Positions 1-3,543 of a DNA stretch of 5,739 nucleotides are shown piece after piece. The notes below the pieces were generated by a model. It was not told the origin of the DNA. It worked only from the letters and a program-made list of their open reading frames with translations, and ran no database searches. The translations under genes and the position numbers were made by a program. Origin of the DNA: CALZJC01 sp041574955 (GTDB lineage: Bacteria > Acidobacteriota > Thermoanaerobaculia > Multivoradales > JAHEKO01). Numbering within the stretch: position 1 is the stretch's first letter; each line of letters opens with the position of its first letter. Location of the stretch: the NCBI GenBank assembly GCA_041574955.1, contig JBFGNS010000218.1, positions 1-5,739 of the forward strand, written 5' to 3'.

Positions 1-669
1 GCGGCGGCCGCCGCCGCCATCCGCGCGGCGCGGCTGCGACTGAGCGGCCTGTACACCCACCTGGCGACCGCCGGCGAGCCCGACAGCTCGTTCGCCCGCC
101 GCCAGCTGGATCGCTTTCGCCGCGCCGCCGCGGCGGTGGGCGGCGACGGGGTCTGCCTGCACGTGGCGAACTCGGCCGCCCTCTTCGCGCTGCCCGACAG
201 CCATCTCGACCTGGTGCGTCCCGGGCTGGCGATCTACGGCTACCGCGGCAGCGACGACGGTCCGTCCCTCGCGCCGTGCCTGCGTCTGACGGCGCGGCTG
301 ATGCAGATCAAGACGGTGCCGGCGGGTACCGCCACCGGCTATGGCCTGGAGCACACTTTCGAGCGGCGGAGCCGCATCGGCCTGGTGGCGATCGGCTACG
401 CCGACGGCTATCCGTGGGCGCTCGGCAACCGTGCGGTGATGCGGCTGGGCGGCCGTCCGGCGCCGGTGCGGGGCCGGATCTCGATGGACCAGACGGTGAT
501 CGACCTGACCGAGCTGCCGTCCGCCGCCGTCGGAGACGAGGTCGAGGTGATCGCCGCCCAGCCGGCGGCCCCCAACAGCGTCGAGGCGCTCGCCCGGCTG
601 GCCGGCAGCGTGCCGTACGAGCTGCTTTGCCGGCTGGGACCGCGCGCCGAACGCGTGCTGACCGACTGA
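1..669 (+). CDS. alr: Alanine racemase, PLP-dependent, C-terminal part (5' end outside window)
   Basis: Interconverts L- and D-alanine in the cytoplasm, supplying D-Ala for peptidoglycan. Only 222 codons are present, ending in TGA at 667-669. The family is usually about 360 residues, so roughly the first 140 are missing, including the PLP lysine and the carbamylated-lysine region. Numbered from the window edge, the visible family motifs are: YTHLA, with the His of the PLP pocket (H20); HVANSAA, whose N57-S58 lie in the phosphate-binding region; RPGLAIYG, whose R73 corresponds to the Arg that contacts the pyridine nitrogen; GYADGY, with Y133 as the catalytic Tyr base contributed by the C-terminal beta domain; and RISMDQ, with M162 in the substrate pocket and Ser where many homologues have Cys. 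The fragment therefore covers the end of the TIM barrel plus the complete beta domain, with no frameshift. The biosynthetic (alr) and catabolic (dadX) forms cannot be told apart here. Confidence 0.95.
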   Translation, partial: AAAAAAIRAARLRLSGLYTHLATAGEPDSSFARRQLDRFRRAAAAVGGDGVCLHVANSAALFALPDSHLDLVRPGLAIYGYRGSDDGPSLAPCLRLTARLMQIKTVPAGTATGYGLEHTFERRSRIGLVAIGYADGYPWALGNRAVMRLGGRPAPVRGRISMDQTVIDLTELPSAAVGDEVEVIAAQPAAPNSVEALARLAGSVPYELLCRLGPRAERVLTD

Positions 670-679
670 CGGCCCGCCA

Positions 680-695
680 GCGGCGGCCGCGCCGC
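680..695 (+). terminator. Weak candidate hairpin after alr, no T-tract
   Basis: GCGGCG (680-685) pairs perfectly with CGCCGC (690-695) around a 4-nt loop, 10 bp after the alr stop. No run of T follows. Such short all-GC stems arise often by chance at this composition, so this is only a possible terminator or RNA 3'-end stem. Confidence 0.2.
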
Positions 696-702
696 GATCG
701 GC

Positions 703-708
703 TAGAAT
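703..708 (+). promoter_or_regulatory. Candidate -10 box (TAGAAT) in the alr downstream spacer
   Basis: TAGAAT matches the sigma-70 consensus TATAAT at five of six positions and stands out in GC-rich surroundings. No TTGACA-like box lies 16-18 bp upstream. If used, it would give a leader of roughly 110 nt before the GTG at 827, containing the inverted repeat at 791-819. Confidence 0.35.
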
Positions 709-790
709 ACCGGCGCCCCAAGGCTGGAGGGCCAACAGGGAGTCGGAGGTCGGAGCGCGGCGGGCGCGGGTTGCGCCACGCCGTGTGCGG

Positions 791-819
791 CCACTTTGCC
801 GGAGAGACGCCGAAAGTGG
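791..819 (+). repeat. Inverted repeat just upstream of the NTF2-like gene start
   Basis: CCACTTT (791-797) and AAAGTGG (813-819) are perfect 7-bp inverted arms. Three more pairs (800-802 with 810-812) extend the stem inward past a 2-nt bulge, leaving a 7-nt loop. The right arm ends 7 nt before the GTG at 827, in the ribosome-docking area. It could be an operator dyad or an RNA stem controlling translation. If the start were instead 785, it would simply be coding. Confidence 0.4.
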
Positions 820-826
820 GTGCGAG

Positions 827-1537
827 GTGACGCAGGCGGAGCGGTCTGGACGGCGGTACAAGGTCCGCCGGTCCAATGGCGAGGTGCAGTACGTCACGCG
901 GCAGGAGCTGTGGCGGCTGCAGGAGCAGCGGGCCGAGCGGATCCGCCGGCAGCGCCGCCGGCAACGGTTGACGGTGATGACCTCGGCGGCGGCGGGGTTG
1001 GTCCTGATCACCGCCGGTGCCGCCTGGTGGTGGCGGGCGGGGACGCCCGGTCCGGACGCGGCCGGTGCGCCCGGCAAGTCCCAGCCACCGGCGGTCGCCG
1101 GCTCGCCGGCCGCGCCACCCCAGGCGACCGAGCGCGTGGCCGACGCCGCGGCGGCGCGAGGTGAGTCGGCAGAGGTTCCCCCGGCGGCCTCGGAGCGCGT
1201 CCGGGCGGCGGTCGAGCGGTGGGCGTCGGCCTGGTCGAGCCAGGACGTGGCGGCCTACCTGCGCTGCTACTCGGAGCGCTTCAGTCCGGCCGACGGCCTG
1301 CCGCGACCGGCGTGGGAGCGGCAGCGGCGCGAGAGGTTGACCCGCCCCGAGACGATCGAGGTGGAGATCCTGGAGCCGCGGGTCGAGCTGCTCGAGCCGG
1401 GTGTGGCCGAGGTGCGGTTCCGCCAGGCGTACCGTTCGCCGGGCTATTCGGACCTGGTGGCCAAGACCCTGCGGCTGGTGGAGGAGGACGGCAGCTGGCG
1501 CATCTTGAGCGAGCTGTCCGAGCCGCTGTCGGGCTAG
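827..1537 (+). CDS. Single-pass membrane protein with exported NTF2-like (Csd6 C-terminal type) domain
   Basis: From GTG 827 the protein has 236 residues. Residues 1-47 are strongly basic and rich in Arg and Gln, with a YKVRRSNGEVQYV stretch, and should be cytoplasmic. Residues 48-69 form one hydrophobic helix ending in WWW. Residues 70-120 are a Pro/Ala/Gly linker. Residues 122-236 form an NTF2-like fold: helix ERVRAAVERWASAWSSQDVAAYLRCYS, then WERQRRERLTRP, then strands ending KTLRLVEEDGSWRILSE. From memory, this pattern matches the domain at the C-terminus of Csd6/YafK-type peptidoglycan enzymes. The catalytic YkuD domain of those enzymes is absent, so an enzymatic role is unlikely; binding or scaffolding at the cell wall is inferred. 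Start choice: GTG 827 opens directly onto the coherent N-terminal sequence. GTG 785 would add 14 residues without a ribosome-binding site. Neither start has a good Shine-Dalgarno sequence. Confidence 0.8.
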   Translation: MTQAERSGRRYKVRRSNGEVQYVTRQELWRLQEQRAERIRRQRRRQRLTVMTSAAAGLVLITAGAAWWWRAGTPGPDAAGAPGKSQPPAVAGSPAAPPQATERVADAAAARGESAEVPPAASERVRAAVERWASAWSSQDVAAYLRCYSERFSPADGLPRPAWERQRRERLTRPETIEVEILEPRVELLEPGVAEVRFRQAYRSPGYSDLVAKTLRLVEEDGSWRILSELSEPLSG

Positions 1538-1558
1538 CAGGCTGGTGGGTCAGCCTGC
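1537..1558. terminator. Hairpin between convergent stop codons (candidate two-way terminator)
   Basis: GCAGGCTG (1537-1544) and CAGCCTGC (1551-1558) form a perfect 8-bp stem with a 6-nt loop. The left arm begins on the last base of the TAG stop of the NTF2-like gene, and the TGA of the glycosyltransferase (1550-1552, minus strand) falls at the loop/stem border. A symmetric stem between convergent genes could end transcription from both sides. Neither side has a T-tract, so classical intrinsic termination would be weak. Confidence 0.4.
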
Positions 1559-3451
1559 CGGCCGCTGCCAGCGGTAGAGGTAGAGCCGCACCGCCTCGCC
1601 CTGCCAGGCGAGCTGCCGGCGGTTGAGCCGTGCCCGGCGGCCCGGGCGCCGGCTCAGCAGCCGCGGGGAAAGGAACACCGTGGCTGTCGCGGTCGAGCGC
1701 ACCGCGATCAGCTCCACCTCGTCGATGCCCATGCGCAGCCGCGGTGCCGGCTGCGGCTCGGCGAGCGCCGCGTGCGGCAGCCAGGCCTCGAACGACACCG
1801 CCTCGCCCGCCTCCACCTCCTCCGGCAGGGCGGCTTCGACGCGGTAGTCGCCGCTCTGGCGGTTGTACAGCTCGAGTCGCTGGCGGGGTGCGAGCAGCCT
1901 CCAGGGATGTGCCGCGACGGCCACCGCCGGCCCGCGCACGGCGAACGGCCGGCCGGCGAACAGCGCCGCGCGCCCTGCATCCGCGGCGGCGATGTAGCCC
2001 AGGTACGTGCTGGCTTCGGGGCCCAGCAGCCGGCTGCGCCGGAAGCTGACGCCGTCGGCACGGGCCACGGCCGCCGGCTCGAGCTCGCTCAGGCGGTCGA
2101 GCTCGAGGCGCACGCAGGCGGTGAACGGGCGCGCGGCTTCCCACGGCGGCCACCGCCGCGGCACGCGCTCCTCGAGCACCAGGCACGGTTGGTGCTCGCC
2201 CAGCTCGCGGCCCAGGAAACGGTCGGCGAGGTCCTGGGCGGTCGGGGTGATGCTGCCGTAGACGTAGCGCACACCGCGCGGGGCGAACAGCACCAGCGCC
2301 GCGGCCAGCGCCAGGCCGGCGACCAGCGGCGGCGCCGGGATACGGCGGCGGCCGGTCAGGCGCCCGACGGCCGCCAGCACGGCCCAACCCGCCAGCAGGG
2401 CGACGAACGGCAGGATCGGCAGGACGTTGTTGGGCTTGAACTGCGGTACCGCCGCCATGTAGCCGAGCAGGTAGGCGGGCGGGAAGAGCAGCAGGACGGC
2501 GGTCGGCACCGGGTCGCGCGGCGGCTGGCGCCGGCGCACCAGACGGACGAGCAGCACCGCGGTCGCCGCCGCCGCGCAGACTACCGCTACCAGACCCAGG
2601 CTGTCGGTCAGGAAGCGCAGCGTGAGCGCCGGGGTGCGGGCGTACGCCAGGTCCCGCGCCGCCGCCTTCCAGGCGTACTCCCGGCCGAGCTTGTCCATGT
2701 ACAGCAGGTAGGTTCTCCAGTACGGGTTGGCGGCGAAGAACAGTGCCGCCGAGCTTGCTCCGGCGAGCGCCAGCAGCGCCAGCCGGCGCGGCTCGCGGCG
2801 CGCTCTGAGCGCGGTCGCGAACACCAGCGGCAGGGCGGCCAGGCCGCCGGTCAGCTTGCTGCTCAGCGCCAGCCCGACGCCGGCGCCGGCCAGGGCGTGG
2901 CGCGCGGCGGTGGGCCGCTCGTCGGCCTGCAGGCTCCACAGGAAGGCGGCCAGGGTGGTCAGCACCAGCAGCACGTCCGGTTTGAAGTAGGCCGAGGCGT
3001 GGATGTGCCAGGGCGACAGCGCCAGGGCGAGCGCGCCCACCAGCCCGGCGGTGGCAGAGAACAGCCGCCGGCCGACCAGGAAGGTCAGCCATACCGCGGC
3101 GACGCCGTAAACCGCCTGCACGCCGCGCGCCAGGCGGTAGGCGTGGGCGGTGAAGTGGGCGCCCTGGCGTACGGCGAAGCGCGGGTCGCCGGTTGCCCGG
3201 TGGAGGGCGTCGCTGGCTTCGAGCACCAGCGCCTGGGGCAGGTACGAGAGGAGCGGATAGTAGCCGTTGGCCGGCTCCAGGCCGCCGCCGTCTAGGATGG
3301 GCGCGACGTTGGCGAAGCTGAACCGCTCGTCGTAGAACCGCTGACCGTGCAGGCCCCAGTCGAGATACCACCAGCGGAGGGCCATGCCGGCTGCGAGGAT
3401 CAGCGCCAGCAGCAGCAGCGTGCGGCGCCCAGGGCGGCGGTCGGCTTGCAC
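1550..3451 (-). CDS. GT-C type polyprenyl-phosphate-dependent membrane glycosyltransferase (GT39/ArnT/PMT-like)
   Basis: A 633-residue inner-membrane protein, inferred to transfer a sugar from a lipid-phosphate carrier to an acceptor on the periplasmic face; substrate unknown. Residues 11-30 form the first helix. The first external loop follows with FYDERFS (D41, E42), the acidic pair expected of the GT-C catalytic site, then YYPLLSYLPQALV (64-76). About ten further helices run to residue 391. Within them lie HIHASAYFKPDVLL (149-162), SSKLTGGLAALPLV (197-210) and QFKPNNVLPILPFVALL (337-353), which resemble conserved GT39/PMT_2 positions. Residues 392-633 are soluble, probably exported, with beta-like stretches and two Cys (C423, C446) that could form a disulfide. 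The start is GTG at 3449-3451; the next Met (residue 23) would destroy the first helix. No Shine-Dalgarno is visible; TATAAT ends 9 nt before the GTG. It converges on the NTF2-like gene and diverges from the second GT-C gene. Confidence 0.88.
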   Translation of the reverse strand: MQADRRPGRRTLLLLALILAAGMALRWWYLDWGLHGQRFYDERFSFANVAPILDGGGLEPANGYYPLLSYLPQALVLEASDALHRATGDPRFAVRQGAHFTAHAYRLARGVQAVYGVAAVWLTFLVGRRLFSATAGLVGALALALSPWHIHASAYFKPDVLLVLTTLAAFLWSLQADERPTAARHALAGAGVGLALSSKLTGGLAALPLVFATALRARREPRRLALLALAGASSAALFFAANPYWRTYLLYMDKLGREYAWKAAARDLAYARTPALTLRFLTDSLGLVAVVCAAAATAVLLVRLVRRRQPPRDPVPTAVLLLFPPAYLLGYMAAVPQFKPNNVLPILPFVALLAGWAVLAAVGRLTGRRRIPAPPLVAGLALAAALVLFAPRGVRYVYGSITPTAQDLADRFLGRELGEHQPCLVLEERVPRRWPPWEAARPFTACVRLELDRLSELEPAAVARADGVSFRRSRLLGPEASTYLGYIAAADAGRAALFAGRPFAVRGPAVAVAAHPWRLLAPRQRLELYNRQSGDYRVEAALPEEVEAGEAVSFEAWLPHAALAEPQPAPRLRMGIDEVELIAVRSTATATVFLSPRLLSRRPGRRARLNRRQLAWQGEAVRLYLYRWQRPAG

Positions 3452-3460
3452 GTTGGTCGG

Positions 3461-3466
3461 ATTATA
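3461..3466 (-). promoter_or_regulatory. Perfect -10 box (TATAAT) for the minus-strand glycosyltransferase
   Basis: ATTATA on the + strand reads TATAAT on the minus strand, an exact sigma-70 -10 consensus in an otherwise nearly AT-free region. Nine bases separate it from the GTG start, so initiation at the usual distance would leave a leader of about 2-4 nt. No recognisable -35 box is present; its expected position falls inside the GC-rich direct repeat. Confidence 0.5.
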
Positions 3467-3467
3467 G

Positions 3468-3496
3468 GGGCGGCCGGCGGCCGGGCGGCCGGCGGC
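3468..3496. repeat. 14-bp tandem direct repeat (15-bp period) in the divergent spacer
   Basis: GGGCGGCCGGCGGC occurs at 3468-3481 and again, identical, at 3483-3496, one base apart. A degenerate GC-rich continuation follows to about 3506. It covers the -35 area of the minus-strand promoter and lies between the two -10 boxes. It may be a regulator binding array or only low-complexity GC sequence. Confidence 0.45.
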
Positions 3497-3525
3497 TGCC
3501 GGGCGGAAGCGGCTCGGGCCTGGGG

Positions 3526-3531
3526 TAGACT
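3526..3531 (+). promoter_or_regulatory. Candidate -10 box (TAGACT) for the plus-strand glycosyltransferase
   Basis: TAGACT matches TATAAT at four of six positions and ends 12 nt before the ATG at 3544, predicting a leader of about 5 nt. The GTAGACTGCC context, with weak or no -35, resembles the arrangement on the opposite strand. The TAG of this box is also an in-frame stop that blocks any upstream extension of the gene. Confidence 0.35.
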
Positions 3532-3543
3532 GCCAGCCGAGCT

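Larger units (their letters stand above)
670..826 (+). other. Spacer between alr and the NTF2-like membrane protein gene
   Basis: This 157-bp stretch contains, in order, a GC hairpin just after the alr stop (arms 680-685 and 690-695), a -10-like box at 703-708, and an inverted repeat at 791-819. The reading frame of the downstream gene stays open leftwards as far as about 701, so a longer protein is formally possible. The residues encoded before 827 look like ordinary GC-rich noise. The spacer suggests the downstream gene has its own transcription start rather than relying only on read-through from alr. Confidence 0.5.

Noticed and set aside
1..18. Run of six Ala codons at the left edge
   Set aside because: It lies in the alanine racemase barrel region, where Ala-rich helices are usual. 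The cut edge prevents judging it, and it does not look like an expanded repeat.
683..690. GCGGCCGC palindrome in the alr spacer
   Set aside because: An 8-bp GC palindrome is common at this composition and has no other sign of function.
798..820. Partial likeness to a glycine riboswitch core (GGAGAG followed by CGCCGAA)
   Set aside because: The two short blocks are too close together, the conserved GGNGCAA-like end and a second aptamer are missing, and the downstream gene has no link to glycine metabolism.
2078..2107. Perfect 10-bp inverted repeat CTCGAGCTCG / CGAGCTCGAG
   Set aside because: It falls in codons for repeated Leu-Glu/Glu-Leu (LELDRLSELE) in the GT-C gene. CTC and GAG codon bias makes such palindromes by chance.
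1772..3295. A 507-residue open frame on the plus strand antisense to the GT-C gene
   Set aside because: Rich in Gln, Arg and Gly with no domain pattern, as expected opposite a Leu/Ala-rich gene. No promoter or ribosome-binding site supports it.
1281..3371. A 696-residue open frame on the minus strand overlapping the GT-C gene in another frame
   Set aside because: Its product is an Arg/Pro/Ala/Gly-rich string without hydrophobic segments or motifs. The frame at 1550-3451 gives a coherent GT-C protein, so this is a high-GC shadow.
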